Positions 35,495-44,566 of a stretch of 64,000 nt of DNA are shown here, piece by piece (position 1 is the first letter of the stretch; every line of letters starts with the position of its first letter). The notes beneath the pieces were generated by a model. That model did no database searches and was not told where the DNA came from. It was given only the letters and a program-made list of their open reading frames with translations. The position numbers and the translations under genes are program-made. Source of the stretch: Pandoraea anhela (GTDB lineage: Bacteria; Pseudomonadota; Gammaproteobacteria; Burkholderiales; Burkholderiaceae); the NCBI RefSeq assembly GCF_902459655.1, contig NZ_CABPSB010000011.1, positions 1 through 64,000 of the forward strand. Reading direction: 5' to 3'.

Positions 35495-37180
35495 TCAGTC
35501 GACCGGCCGTAGCGCGGCGATCCCCGTCATGGGCTTCGCGAACCACTCTTTGCCTTTGAGCATCGCCTGCCAATAAACGTACGGCAGGGCACTTTCCTTG
35601 AGATGCCAGGCCAGACGGGAGGGGCGCTTGCCATTGATGAGCCACGACGGAAACGTCGGCGCGAGTTTGCCTCCGTACAGGAACTCCGCCAGCACGATCT
35701 TTCCTCGCTCAACGGTCAGGGGGCACGAGCCATAGCCGTTGTATATGGCCACCGATTCGCGCTTGGCAAGACTGTGCAGGACATTGTGGGCAACGACCGG
35801 TGCCTGCTTGCGAGCCGCTGCGGCGGTCTTTGCGTTGGGGGTGTTGGTGACATCGCCCAGCGCGAAGACGTTGGCGTAGGTCTTGTGCTGTAGCGTTGAG
35901 GGATCGACGTCTACCCAACCAGCACCATCGGCCAGCGGGCTGAACCGGATGAAGTCGGGCGGCGCTTGCGGGGGAACGACATGCATCATGTCGAACTCGG
36001 TCGTTACCGTGCGCTGGCTGCCGTCTTCCAATGTCTGTCGGAATGTCGCGGTCTTATGCGCGGCATCGACAGCAGTCAGTTGCGTCCCGAAGTTCAGATC
36101 GATGTCGTACCGCTCGACATACTGCATCAACGCGGGAACGTAGTCGGCCACGCCGAATAGTGCCGTTCCCGCATTGAACATCTGTATATCGATGGCGTCC
36201 TGATGCCCGGCCCGGCGCCAGTGATCGGCCGACAGGTACATCGCCTTTTGCGGCGCACCGGCGCATTTGATCGGCATCGAAGGCTGCGTGAAGATCGCCC
36301 GCCCACGCTTGAGTTGTGTCACGAGCTGCCAGGTATAGGGCGCCAGGTCGTACCGGTAGTTGGATGTCACGCCGTGACTGCCGAGCGCCTCCTTCAGTCC
36401 CGCGATGGCTGACCAGTTCAGTTTCAATCCGGGGCATACGACGAGTCGCTCATACCCGACGATGTCGCCGCCACTGAGCACGACATGGCGGCTCGACGGC
36501 TCGAATCCGACGACTTCCGCCTTTATCCACTTCACGTCGGGTGGCAGCACGCCGGCCATATCGCGCGCTGTTTTCGCCTGAGAAAAAACGCCGGCGCCCA
36601 CGAGCGTCCAGCCGGGTTGATAGTAGTGTGTCGCGCAGGGGTCGATGAGGGCGATGTCGAGTGCCGGCTCCCGCGCGAGCAGGCTGGCAGCAGTCGCGAT
36701 ACCTGCGGCGCCCGCGCCGACAATGACCACCGTATGTCGTTTCGCGCTCGCCAGGTGACGTCGCCGTGAGCCTAATGCGATACGACGAATATGATGCGCG
36801 ACACAATGTCCTGCCGCAGCGGCCGTCTCCAGAATCTCGATCGGCGGTTGATCGTGGGCCGCGGCAAAGGCCCAGGCTTCGATGCACTGCGAGAGCGAGT
36901 GGGACCACAGCAGCACCGGACCGTTGATGCGCGCCATGCTGGCACGCAGTTGCGCGATTTCAGCGCTGTGTGCGACGGGGCCGTCCAGTGGAATGTGGTC
37001 GAAGTGAATGCCGAACCGATCGGCCGCCGCGAGGATGTCTCTCGTGGCTCGCGGATCGCGAGCGTTCGGCGTGCTCAGATAGATAATCGCGCGACAGCCC
37101 GCCACGCTGACCGACGGTAAGTCCGCCGGCGAAAGCAATGCGGTGGCCAGGACGTTGGCCGAGAGCCTTATGAGCTGCAT
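35495..37180 (-). CDS. DUF442-sulfide:quinone oxidoreductase fusion
   Basis: The 561-residue protein has two parts. Residues 1-118 resemble the DUF442/beta-lactamase-hydrolase-like phosphatase fold. The P-loop cysteine appears replaced (VLLWSHSLSQC, Ser93), so it is probably inactive as a phosphatase or rhodanese. Residues 148-561 are a flavoprotein: VVIVGAGAAGIATAASLL binds FAD, MPIKCAGAPQKAMYL (Cys306) and YGSCPLTVERGKI (Cys486) match the two redox cysteines of human-type SQOR, and LGDVTNTP is the second FAD segment. It should oxidise sulfide at the membrane and reduce quinone. It is 42 bp after an amino acid permease gene on the same strand, linking sulfide disposal to amino acid uptake. 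Confidence 0.82.
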   Translation of the reverse strand: MQLIRLSANVLATALLSPADLPSVSVAGCRAIIYLSTPNARDPRATRDILAAADRFGIHFDHIPLDGPVAHSAEIAQLRASMARINGPVLLWSHSLSQCIEAWAFAAAHDQPPIEILETAAAAGHCVAHHIRRIALGSRRRHLASAKRHTVVIVGAGAAGIATAASLLAREPALDIALIDPCATHYYQPGWTLVGAGVFSQAKTARDMAGVLPPDVKWIKAEVVGFEPSSRHVVLSGGDIVGYERLVVCPGLKLNWSAIAGLKEALGSHGVTSNYRYDLAPYTWQLVTQLKRGRAIFTQPSMPIKCAGAPQKAMYLSADHWRRAGHQDAIDIQMFNAGTALFGVADYVPALMQYVERYDIDLNFGTQLTAVDAAHKTATFRQTLEDGSQRTVTTEFDMMHVVPPQAPPDFIRFSPLADGAGWVDVDPSTLQHKTYANVFALGDVTNTPNAKTAAAARKQAPVVAHNVLHSLAKRESVAIYNGYGSCPLTVERGKIVLAEFLYGGKLAPTFPSWLINGKRPSRLAWHLKESALPYVYWQAMLKGKEWFAKPMTGIAALRPVD

Positions 37181-37222
37181 GGTGATTCGCCATGAGTGAT
37201 GAGAAGAGGGGAATTGGGTGCG

Positions 37223-37963
37223 TCAGACTCGCCTCAGGGGGCGTTTGGCAAACAGGGTGCGGCGCGGCGGCGTGGTCGTCTCGGTACGCTTGCCGGTCGT
37301 GCGGCGCTCGAACCTCGCCGCCAGTTGGGTAAGCACGTAGCACACACAAAAGTACGTCAGTGCGAGGATGGCAAAGACCTGAAACGGCTGCGTCAGAAGA
37401 TTGTTGTTCACCGAGTTGGCGGAATACGTCATTTCCTGCACGCTGATGACATAGCCGATCGACGTATCTTTGATCGTCGAGATGAACTGGGTGACGATGC
37501 CCGGGATCATGTTGCTGATCGCTTGCGGCAGAATGACCAGCGAGGTTGTGCGCCAGTAGCCGAAGCCGAGCGAGCGCGCTGCCTCTTGCTGACCCTGCGG
37601 CAACGCCTGAATGCCTGCGCGAATGACTTCGGAGAGATAGGCCGCCTCGTAAATCACCAGCGTCGGGATCAACGTCATGACGCCTGTCACGCTATGTCCG
37701 ATCAGCGCCGGCACCAGGAAGTAGCTCCAGAACACGAGCATGACGATAGGCATGCCGCGCACGGCATAGACGATCACCGCACTGGCCCACCGCAGCGGCG
37801 TTATCGCGCCGGTGCGGCACAGCGCCAGCAACACGCTCAGCGGGAAGGAGAGCAGCAGGCCCGCGATCGAGAGAATCAGCGTCAACGCCAAGCCGCCCAG
37901 CGGACCGTTCGGATACTGACCGATAAGAAACAGCAGCCAGTTATCGGAGAGGATGTCCAACAC
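37223..37963 (-). CDS. Amino acid ABC transporter permease (GltK-like)
   Basis: The 246-residue membrane protein opens [20 protein letters not shown]. It has the permease motifs YAVRGMPIVMLVFWSYFLVP, the EAA-like loop EVIRAGIQALPQGQQEAARSLGFGY and LPQAISNMIPGIVTQFISTIKDTSI. It is the second permease of the SBP-permease-permease set 37223-39518 and is closely paralogous to the gene at 47572. The last 25 residues are basic and not part of the fold. It starts 3 bp after its partner permease. Confidence 0.9.
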   Translation of the reverse strand: MLDILSDNWLLFLIGQYPNGPLGGLALTLILSIAGLLLSFPLSVLLALCRTGAITPLRWASAVIVYAVRGMPIVMLVFWSYFLVPALIGHSVTGVMTLIPTLVIYEAAYLSEVIRAGIQALPQGQQEAARSLGFGYWRTTSLVILPQAISNMIPGIVTQFISTIKDTSIGYVISVQEMTYSANSVNNNLLTQPFQVFAILALTYFCVCYVLTQLAARFERRTTGKRTETTTPPRRTLFAKRPLRRV

Positions 37964-37966
37964 GTC

Positions 37967-38665
37967 TTACCTCGCGCTCAGATTGGAACGTTTCGCGATG
38001 TGCTCACCGACCAGCATCAGCGACACCGAGACACAAAGGTAAAAGGCGGTCGCTACGGCATAAGCGCTGAAGGTTCGGAACGTCTCGTTCTCGATTTGAC
38101 GAACGGTGTAGGTGACTTCCGCGGCGCCGATCACCATCGCCAGACTCGTACTCTTGAAGAGCAACACCGTATGGTTGATCAGCAATGGCATCGCATGCCG
38201 TATGGCTTGAGGCAGCACGACAAGACGCATCGATTGCATGAACGACATGCCCAGCGCTCTCGATGCCTCATGTTGACCGAGGGGAATGGCGCGCAACCCG
38301 CTTCGAATGTCTTCGCTGACATACGCAGACATGCAAAGGCCGATAGCGATGGAGGCATAGGTGATTTCGCCGTTATGCGCATTGACCCAGGTTTGAACAC
38401 TCACGGGCAGGACTTGCGGCATGCCGAAGTACCAGAGGAATATCTGCACCAGTATGGGAACGTTCCGGTGATAGGCGACGAAAGCGGCGACGAATCGCTC
38501 GAAGGGACGAATCCGTGTCTCATGCAACGTCGCCAGAGCGATCCCGATCAGCATTGCCAGAATCCAGCTGTTGAGGGTCAGTCGCAGCGTGATCCATAGC
38601 CCTCGCACCAGTTGCTGGCCATAGGGGGCGGCGAAAATCGCGCCAAAGTCCAGAGCGTTCAACAT
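37967..38665 (-). CDS. Amino acid ABC transporter permease (GltJ-like)
   Basis: The 232-residue permease has YHRNVPILVQIFLWYFGMPQ, the cytoplasmic loop YVSEDIRSGLRAIPLGQHEASRALGMSF and LPQAIRHAMPLLINHTVLLFKSTSL. It pairs with the permease directly downstream (3-bp gap) to form a heterodimeric channel, and follows the binding-protein gene by 16 bp. It is paralogous to the gene at 46871. Confidence 0.9.
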   Translation of the reverse strand: MLNALDFGAIFAAPYGQQLVRGLWITLRLTLNSWILAMLIGIALATLHETRIRPFERFVAAFVAYHRNVPILVQIFLWYFGMPQVLPVSVQTWVNAHNGEITYASIAIGLCMSAYVSEDIRSGLRAIPLGQHEASRALGMSFMQSMRLVVLPQAIRHAMPLLINHTVLLFKSTSLAMVIGAAEVTYTVRQIENETFRTFSAYAVATAFYLCVSVSLMLVGEHIAKRSNLSAR

Positions 38666-38681
38666 TCGGTGATCCCTGCGC

Positions 38682-39518
38682 TTATTCCTGCGGATTCGGA
38701 ATATCGATCGTCTTGAACTGTCGGGTCATTTTCAGCGGTGACTTATCGCCCAGCCACGTGTCGAAAATCGTCTGGGTCTGGCCGCTGGCTTCCATCTTGT
38801 CGAGGACGGCGTTGACTGCTCCCAGCAAAGCGGGCTCGCCCTTTCTCACGCCGAGGCCCCAGAATTCGGTGCCCACCGGGGGTGTCAGGACAGTGATGGT
38901 CTTCGCGTCGTTGCCGAGCCGGTTGATGAACCGGCGCATTTGCGGTTCGGCGAGCAGAAATCCGTCGACTTTGTTCTGCACCAGCGCCATGAAGGCCGAC
39001 GGGCCGTCGTCGAAATAGATCAATTGCGCCGAAGGCAGCACACGCTGCATCATCGGGGCGGCACTCGTGCCCTTGATGGCGCTGATGCGCTTGCCACTCA
39101 TGTCGTCCCGCGTCTTGAAGGTGCTTTGCGTCTTGACCGCGATCATCTGGCCGGTCGCGAAATACGCTTTGGAGAAACTGATCTGCTCGGCACGTTGCCG
39201 GTTGTAGCCCAGAACGGCCGCAAGCACATCAACGCGCCCTTGCTGCAATTCGGGGATTCTTGCGTCGATCGACACGACTTTGAGTTCGGGTTTGACGCCC
39301 AGTTGTTGTGCGATCGCCTTGCAAAAGTCGACGTCGTAACCGACCAATTGCCGGGTTTCCGTGTCCTGATAGCCGAATGGTGGCGAGCCGCTGACCACGC
39401 CGCACACCAGCGTGCCACGCGCCTTGATGTCGGCCAACGCGTCGGCGTGTGCCGTATAAGGCATGAGTGCCGCCGTATTGATGAGTAAAGCGCAAAGAGT
39501 TGTGGCAATTCGCTTCAT
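38682..39518 (-). CDS. Amino acid ABC transporter substrate-binding protein
   Basis: The 278-residue binding protein has a signal peptide ending TAHA. The core reads RGTLVCGVVSGSPPFGYQD, LVGYDVDFCKAIAQQLG and RIPELQQGRVDVLAAVLGYNRQRAEQISFSKAYF. A cysteine pair (VCGV and DFC) is shared with its paralogue at 45996, so both may have a disulfide. The start at 39518 has AGAGG 7 nt upstream. It leads the minus-strand operon SBP-permease-permease-SQR, which contains no ATP-binding protein. It is divergent from the first LysR gene. Confidence 0.9.
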   Translation of the reverse strand: MKRIATTLCALLINTAALMPYTAHADALADIKARGTLVCGVVSGSPPFGYQDTETRQLVGYDVDFCKAIAQQLGVKPELKVVSIDARIPELQQGRVDVLAAVLGYNRQRAEQISFSKAYFATGQMIAVKTQSTFKTRDDMSGKRISAIKGTSAAPMMQRVLPSAQLIYFDDGPSAFMALVQNKVDGFLLAEPQMRRFINRLGNDAKTITVLTPPVGTEFWGLGVRKGEPALLGAVNAVLDKMEASGQTQTIFDTWLGDKSPLKMTRQFKTIDIPNPQE

Positions 39519-39632
39519 ACATTCCTCTCGAACGACTGCTGGAAGTGAGCCAAATCGGCAGAGTGATCCCGTTGAGCCGGATTCTTGCAAGCCGATATAA
39601 TTAGAGAAAGCGATTTTTTAGAAACCTAAGGT

Positions 39633-39651
39633 ATTCATTTTCGAGATGAAT
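39633..39651. promoter_or_regulatory. Candidate LysR-type binding site
   Basis: ATTCAT and ATGAAT form an inverted repeat with 7-nt spacer (T-N11-A pattern) in the gap between the binding-protein gene and the first LysR gene. It touches the LysR start codon, as would fit autoregulation and divergent control. Confidence 0.4.
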
Positions 39652-40564
39652 GCCAAACGAATCTGCCCGCGTCATGACGACTTTCAAACAGATCGAAGCC
39701 TTGGTGGCCGTGGTCGAGACGGGATCGTTCGAGCGAGCGGCGGCGCGGCTTGGGATCGTGCAATCGGCCGTCTCCCGGCACATCAAAGAGTTCGAAGAGA
39801 CGTTTGACTATCCGCTGTTCGATCGAAGCGGGAGATCGGTTCAGTTGACGCTCGAAGGCGGTGCGGTTTTCGCGCGGGCGCAGGCGGTACTTCGGCAGCG
39901 AGACGCCGTGGTGAAGGGTTTTCTCAATACCGAGATCGCGCACCGCTCCCTCAGATTGGGCGTGACCGAACTCTATGCGCTCACACGCCTGCCCGAGTTC
40001 GTGTCGGCGATCCGCGAAGCCTACCCGGCGCTGGATTTGCAGTTGGACGTGGGGCACAGCATTACCCTGTACGAGAAGTTGCGTGTGTCCGAGCTCGATA
40101 TCGTGGTGGTGCCCGATCTGTTCGGCGCGACCAATCTCACGAAGCGACTGCTGTCCAAAGTGCAGCATGTGTGGTGCTGCAGCCCGTCTGTCGACATTCC
40201 GAAAACCCGTATTCGCGTGCCCGATCTGATTCGCTACCCACTGCTGATTCCCGGGGCGCCGTCCGGCACCGGGGCGATGATCGTCGAGTGGCTGCGCGAT
40301 CAGGGGCTCGACGTGTCGACGCGCTTTTCCAGCGGCAGCCTCGTCGCGCTCGCCGGTATGGCGGTATCGGGACAGGGCGTGGCTTTCCTGCCCACGGCTG
40401 TCACGGAACCTCTGCAATTCAATGGACTGCTGCGGGAGGTCGGCGTTTCTCCGAGCATTCCGCCACTACGCTATGTGGCCGTTGCGCGCACCGAAACCCT
40501 GACGCCATTTTTCGATGCCATCCTCGATCTGGCGGAGCAAACCTGGGCGGATGCGGCGCGATGA
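39650..40564 (+). CDS. LysR-family transcriptional regulator
   Basis: The 304-residue protein has the LysR winged helix near its start (TFKQIEALVAVVETGSFERAAARLGIVQSAVSRHIKEFE) and a two-lobed ligand-binding domain. It is divergent from the amino acid ABC operon (gap 131 bp), its likely target. Start: ATG at 39650 with a weak GAGATGA site; ATG at 39674 is the alternative. Its TGA overlaps the ATG of the next LysR gene. Confidence 0.88.
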   Translation: MPNESARVMTTFKQIEALVAVVETGSFERAAARLGIVQSAVSRHIKEFEETFDYPLFDRSGRSVQLTLEGGAVFARAQAVLRQRDAVVKGFLNTEIAHRSLRLGVTELYALTRLPEFVSAIREAYPALDLQLDVGHSITLYEKLRVSELDIVVVPDLFGATNLTKRLLSKVQHVWCCSPSVDIPKTRIRVPDLIRYPLLIPGAPSGTGAMIVEWLRDQGLDVSTRFSSGSLVALAGMAVSGQGVAFLPTAVTEPLQFNGLLREVGVSPSIPPLRYVAVARTETLTPFFDAILDLAEQTWADAAR

Positions 40565-41472
40565 GCTCACTCACGATCAAGCAGGTCGAGGCGTTCTATT
40601 GGGTCGCGAGGCTCGGTACGGTAAGTCGTGCCGCCGACAAACTGCATATCACCCAATCGGCGGCGACCAAGCGTTTGCAAGAACTCGAGTCCGCCTGCGT
40701 GCATCCTTTGTTGGAGAACATCGGCTCGAGAATGACGCTCACGCAAAAGGGGCGCGAAATGCTCGTGGTTTGCGAGGCGTTGCTGGCGCGTCTTGCGGAA
40801 CTCGATGCGTTGAAAAAGGATTCGCCTGTATCGACGCGAACCCTGCTGGTCGGATTGACCGAGGTGGTCGCCATGACCTGGTTCCCCGAATTCATGAAAC
40901 GGATGCGCAAGACGTATCCGGACGTGGTCGTGCAACCGGCGCTCGTGCACCGCTCAAGCGTGCTTCGGGAAAAAGTGCTGGACGGCACGCTCGATCTTGC
41001 GTTTGTCCCGGACGTAGGCGTGTCCGCCAAACTGATGCGCGTGCCCCTGAATATCGAGCCCTACGCGTGGTATGCGCCGGTGGGGACGTTCCCGGAGGGC
41101 GAACTCCTCTCACTTCAGGCGCTGGCGGCGTGTCCCATGATCGAGCAGGAGGACCGTTCCGTCATCAATGACGTTTGCCGTGAACTGCTGTCGAGTTGTG
41201 GCGTGACCCCGCAGCGCTTGTCTGGCGGGAGCGGCGTATTCGGGACTGCCGCATTGGTCGAGGCGGGCGTTGGGGTGAGTTGCTTGCCGCAGCGTCTGAT
41301 GACGTCTCACGTGGCGCAGCGACGGGTGCAGCGGATCGAAACCACGCCTGCGGCGCCGAGCCTGCGCTACTGCGCCATCGCACAACGGCAACCGAGCTCC
41401 GTGCTGGGCGCCGCGGCGGCGGAAATTGCCCGGCAAAGCTGCGTCATGGAATCGCGGGAACAAGGGCAATAA
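40561..41472 (+). CDS. LysR-family transcriptional regulator, second of a tandem pair
   Basis: The 303-residue regulator opens LTIKQVEAFYWVARLGTVSRAADKLHITQSAATKRLQELE and has the usual LysR effector domain. It overlaps the first LysR gene by 4 bp (ATGA), so the two are translated together. The two proteins resemble each other moderately and may sense related ligands or form mixed complexes. Convergent to the GntR gene at 41496 with only a 23-bp gap. Confidence 0.88.
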   Translation: MSSLTIKQVEAFYWVARLGTVSRAADKLHITQSAATKRLQELESACVHPLLENIGSRMTLTQKGREMLVVCEALLARLAELDALKKDSPVSTRTLLVGLTEVVAMTWFPEFMKRMRKTYPDVVVQPALVHRSSVLREKVLDGTLDLAFVPDVGVSAKLMRVPLNIEPYAWYAPVGTFPEGELLSLQALAACPMIEQEDRSVINDVCRELLSSCGVTPQRLSGGSGVFGTAALVEAGVGVSCLPQRLMTSHVAQRRVQRIETTPAAPSLRYCAIAQRQPSSVLGAAAAEIARQSCVMESREQGQ

Positions 41473-41495
41473 CGTGCGGGTGAGGCATTTGCCCG

Positions 41496-42305
41496 TCAAT
41501 CTTCCGTTTCGCCATTGCCGACGAGCCGCGCCGCGCTCAGCATATTCGCCTGTTCCCCCATCTTCAGGTGAGAAAACATCGCCTGCTGCGCACGCACCGG
41601 GTCTCGGTCCCGGATGGCGGTGATGACCCGGCCGATTTCGTCCACCGACATCGCCATTCTGCCCGGCACGTCGGTCGTGTGATTCCGGCTTTGCGTCAGC
41701 AGATCGCGCAGTGTGTCCATGACTTGCACGAGCACGCGATTGCTTGTCGACCGGGCGATTGCCCGATGCAGTTCTCCATCGAGAGCGCGAGCTTCCGTCG
41801 ACGAGAGCTTGCCGCTTTTGGCCTTGCGTTCGAGCTTGGCATGGAGCGTTTGCATCTGCACGATCTGCGCATCGGACGCTCGCATGGCCGCCCATCCTGC
41901 CGCCTGCGTTTCCAGGACTTCACGCAATTCGAACAGTTCTGCGGTGGAGCCGCGCTGCACCAGCACGGCATTTTCGGGCTTCTCCGACAACGCGACACGA
42001 TCGTCGTGCCCGCTGACGAACACACCATCGCTTCTGCGAATACGCACCGCGCCCATGCCGCTGAGCATTTTGAGCGCGTCGCGCAGCGAGGCGCGACTAA
42101 TCCCAAAAATCGTCGATAACTCACGCTCGGGTGGCAACTTGTCGCCCGCGCGCAACCGGCCTGTGGCGATCGCACTCAGGATCACTTGCGCCGCCTCGAC
42201 GCTGACGACCGATTCCGGTGTGAGCTCAAGCCGACCGAATACGTCGGCCGTGTCCCTGCGCGGCGGGCGCCTGGGCGTTCGTGTTGCTTTCTCGCTTGAA
42301 GCCAA
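41496..42305 (-). CDS. GntR/FCD (FadR subfamily) regulator
   Basis: The 269-residue protein has a basic N-terminal extension. The winged helix reads LRAGDKLPPERELSTIFGISRASLRDALKMLSGMGAVRIRRSDGVFV, with the PPERE and SRASLRDAL motifs of the FadR subfamily. An FCD domain follows (LFELREVLETQAAGWAA, DGELHRAIARSTSNRVL). An in-frame TGA sits directly upstream, so translation most likely begins at the TTG at 42305. It is divergent from the 11-kb operon starting at 42485. A perfect FadR-type palindrome lies between them (42406-42420), making it the probable repressor of that operon. Confidence 0.85.
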   Translation of the reverse strand: MASSEKATRTPRRPPRRDTADVFGRLELTPESVVSVEAAQVILSAIATGRLRAGDKLPPERELSTIFGISRASLRDALKMLSGMGAVRIRRSDGVFVSGHDDRVALSEKPENAVLVQRGSTAELFELREVLETQAAGWAAMRASDAQIVQMQTLHAKLERKAKSGKLSSTEARALDGELHRAIARSTSNRVLVQVMDTLRDLLTQSRNHTTDVPGRMAMSVDEIGRVITAIRDRDPVRAQQAMFSHLKMGEQANMLSAARLVGNGETED

Positions 42306-42405
42306 GTCTGTTCAATGTGTCGGGTAAGGGGCAGGCCATTGTACTCCAGCGATGGTTGGCTTCGCGCCACTTGACGCGCGAATTTTGTTCCCGCAGCATG
42401 ATTTT

Positions 42406-42420
42406 ATTGGTCTGACCAAT
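42406..42420. promoter_or_regulatory. FadR-subfamily GntR operator
   Basis: ATTGGTC-T-GACCAAT is a perfect 15-bp palindrome with the TTGGTC/GACCAA arms known from PdhR/LldR-type sites. A half-site (ATTGGTATG) follows about 54 bp further, just before the first gene of the operon. The interval is AT-rich, as a promoter would be. Confidence 0.8.
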
Positions 42421-42484
42421 GATTGTAAAAAACGATAAAAATCAACAATTTGAAATTTTATTGGTATGTTGAATGGAGGGTAAT

Positions 42485-43651
42485 GTGAGTGCGATTTTCG
42501 AGCAGTTGAATATCCGGCGTGTCGTGAATGCTTCCGGGACGGAGACCCCTTACGGGGCCGCCCCGGTGCGCTCGGAGGTCATTCGGGCGATCAGCGATCT
42601 CGTGCCGTATTCGGTGATCATGGCGGAGCTTCAGGCGACCGCAAGTCAGGTCATCTCGCGCATTCTGGGCAGCGAGGCCGGTTGCGTGACGGGGTGCTCG
42701 GCTGCGGGAATCACCGTGGCTGTGGCCGCATGCATGACTGGACGCGATCTCGGCAAAGTCGAGCAACTCCCTGACACAACGGGCATGAAGTGCGAGGTCG
42801 TCATGCAGCGGGGTCACGAGATGACCTACGGCCAGAACGTCTCGCAGAACGTGCGTATCGCCGGCGCCAAGGTCGTGGAGATCGGCGCGGCCACCCAATG
42901 CGGTGCGTATCAGTTGCGTCACGCGATCACCGAGAACACGGTTGCGGCCTTGTATGTCGTGTCGCCGCTCACCGTGCAGCAGCGCCTGATCGATTTGCCG
43001 ACGTTTTGCGCGGTGTGTCATGAGCACGGCGTGCCGGTGCTGGTCGATGCCGCGTCGGTGCAGGATCCGCGTCCGCTGATCGCCGCCGGCGCCGACATCG
43101 TGATTTGCAGCGCTCAGAAAACCTTCTCGTCGATTACCGGCGGCATTCTTGCCGGGCGTCTCGATCTCATTCAGGCGTGCATGTACCAGGAGCACGGTAT
43201 CGGCCGTCCGATGAAGGTCGGCAAGGAGGGGGTGGTCGGCGCCATTGCGGCGCTGGAGGCCTGGTCGCGCGATGACCCTGCTGCCCACCGAAGCGCCGTC
43301 ACGGCGCGCCTGAATCGGGTCATGGATCGGCTCAAGGCGATCCCGGGCTTGTCTCCGTCGGTGCAGAAAGATCAGGTGCTACTGCGCGTCAACGAAAGCG
43401 AGGCCGGCGTATCGGCGTACGGTCTGGCCCGCAGCCTGTTCGACCACGATCCGGCGGTCATCGTCTGGAGTCAGTTTGCGAGCGAAGGGCAGTTGCTGAT
43501 CACGTTGCGAAAGCTGTCCGACGACGCGGCCGACTACGTCTGCGACCGGATCGAGGAGATTTGCGCAACGGGAGAGGCGACCAAGCTGGCCGCGCCGAAC
43601 ATCGGTGACGCCATCGTCGCCCGTCTGGCCGAGTGGCCATACTTTGTCTGA
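42485..43651 (+). CDS. SelA-like PLP-dependent enzyme (ammonia-lyase/DgaE-like family)
   Basis: The 388-residue protein belongs to the SelA/DgaE branch of fold-type I PLP enzymes. It opens IRRVVNASGTETPYGAAPV. It has SEAGCVTGCSAAGITVAVAA for phosphate binding, VPVLVDAAS (Asp188 for the pyridine nitrogen) and the Schiff-base lysine in VICSAQKTFSSITGGILAG (Lys212). Relatives that are not selenocysteine synthases act as ammonia-lyases on amino sugars or amino acids. GTG at 42485 is preferred because GGAGGG lies 5 nt upstream; an in-frame ATG at 42473 lacks such a site. It is the first gene of the operon, behind the GntR operator. Confidence 0.75.
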   Translation: MSAIFEQLNIRRVVNASGTETPYGAAPVRSEVIRAISDLVPYSVIMAELQATASQVISRILGSEAGCVTGCSAAGITVAVAACMTGRDLGKVEQLPDTTGMKCEVVMQRGHEMTYGQNVSQNVRIAGAKVVEIGAATQCGAYQLRHAITENTVAALYVVSPLTVQQRLIDLPTFCAVCHEHGVPVLVDAASVQDPRPLIAAGADIVICSAQKTFSSITGGILAGRLDLIQACMYQEHGIGRPMKVGKEGVVGAIAALEAWSRDDPAAHRSAVTARLNRVMDRLKAIPGLSPSVQKDQVLLRVNESEAGVSAYGLARSLFDHDPAVIVWSQFASEGQLLITLRKLSDDAADYVCDRIEEICATGEATKLAAPNIGDAIVARLAEWPYFV

Positions 43652-43792
43652 TAAAGCGGCGCGAGGCGCACACATGGCGATCGCCGCGAGATGGAGACTC
43701 TCATGACCCCCGGTGTTTCGAGTGCAATGCCTCGCGCCACGCCTGCGGCGCTGAGTCCGGTACAACGCTGCCGCTTCATTCAAGGATTTCTC

Positions 43793-44566
43793 ATGACGAC
43801 GGATTTTTCAGGCCGGTTTCTCGGCGTTCTCGGTGGCATGGGGCCTCTGGCCGGGACGTACTTCGTCCAGCGCCTGATCGCACTGACGCCGGCAACGCGA
43901 GACCAGGAGCATGTCCCGACGATTCTGTGGAGCGACCCGCGCATTCCCGAGCGTCCGGCCGGGTTCGAGAGACGGGGCGAGGACCCGCTTCCCTGGCTCA
44001 TCAACGGCGTGTCCCAGCTCACGCGATGCGGCGCCGGCGCCATCGCAATCCCGTGCAATACCGCCCATCTCTGGCACGAGCAGATGTCGGCGGCCACCAA
44101 CATCCCGGTTCTCCACATCGTGGGCTCGGTGTGCGAGGAATTGCAGCGCCGGCATTTGCAAAACGCATCCATCGGATTGATGGCCACAGCCGCAACGACG
44201 CGCGCGGGCATGTATCAGCGCATCATGGCGCGCGACGGCTTGCGTTGCCTGGTGTCTCAGACCCCCGAATTCGAGCGATTGTGTGCGCAGGCCATCGACT
44301 TGGTGAAGCGCAATCAGGCAGACGCCGCATTCGATGCCGCAGCGAAGTGTGTCGAAATGCTCGCCGATCTGGGAGCCGACGTGGTGGTGCTGGGCTGCAC
44401 CGAACTGCCGCTCGCGCTGCCCTATGCGCGTCGCACGTCGTTGCGTTTGCCGGTCATCGACTCCATCGACACGCTGGCGTCATCGGCATTGCGTTGGTGG
44501 CGGCAATCCGATCCGCATGACGCGCCGTTCGCCCCGCTGCACACCGCGTCGAAGCCTGGGGTATGA
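43793..44566 (+). CDS. Aspartate/glutamate racemase family protein
   Basis: The 257-residue protein has GVLGGMGPLAGTYFVQRL at its start, Cys88 in IPCNTAHLWH and Cys202 in VLGCTELPLAL, the two catalytic cysteines of PLP-independent racemases. The start at 43793 has AGGA 7 nt upstream; the frame is open further upstream without a good site. It follows the SelA-like gene by 141 bp in the same direction and may convert D- and L-forms of the substrate entering this operon's pathway. Confidence 0.88.
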   Translation: MTTDFSGRFLGVLGGMGPLAGTYFVQRLIALTPATRDQEHVPTILWSDPRIPERPAGFERRGEDPLPWLINGVSQLTRCGAGAIAIPCNTAHLWHEQMSAATNIPVLHIVGSVCEELQRRHLQNASIGLMATAATTRAGMYQRIMARDGLRCLVSQTPEFERLCAQAIDLVKRNQADAAFDAAAKCVEMLADLGADVVVLGCTELPLALPYARRTSLRLPVIDSIDTLASSALRWWRQSDPHDAPFAPLHTASKPGV

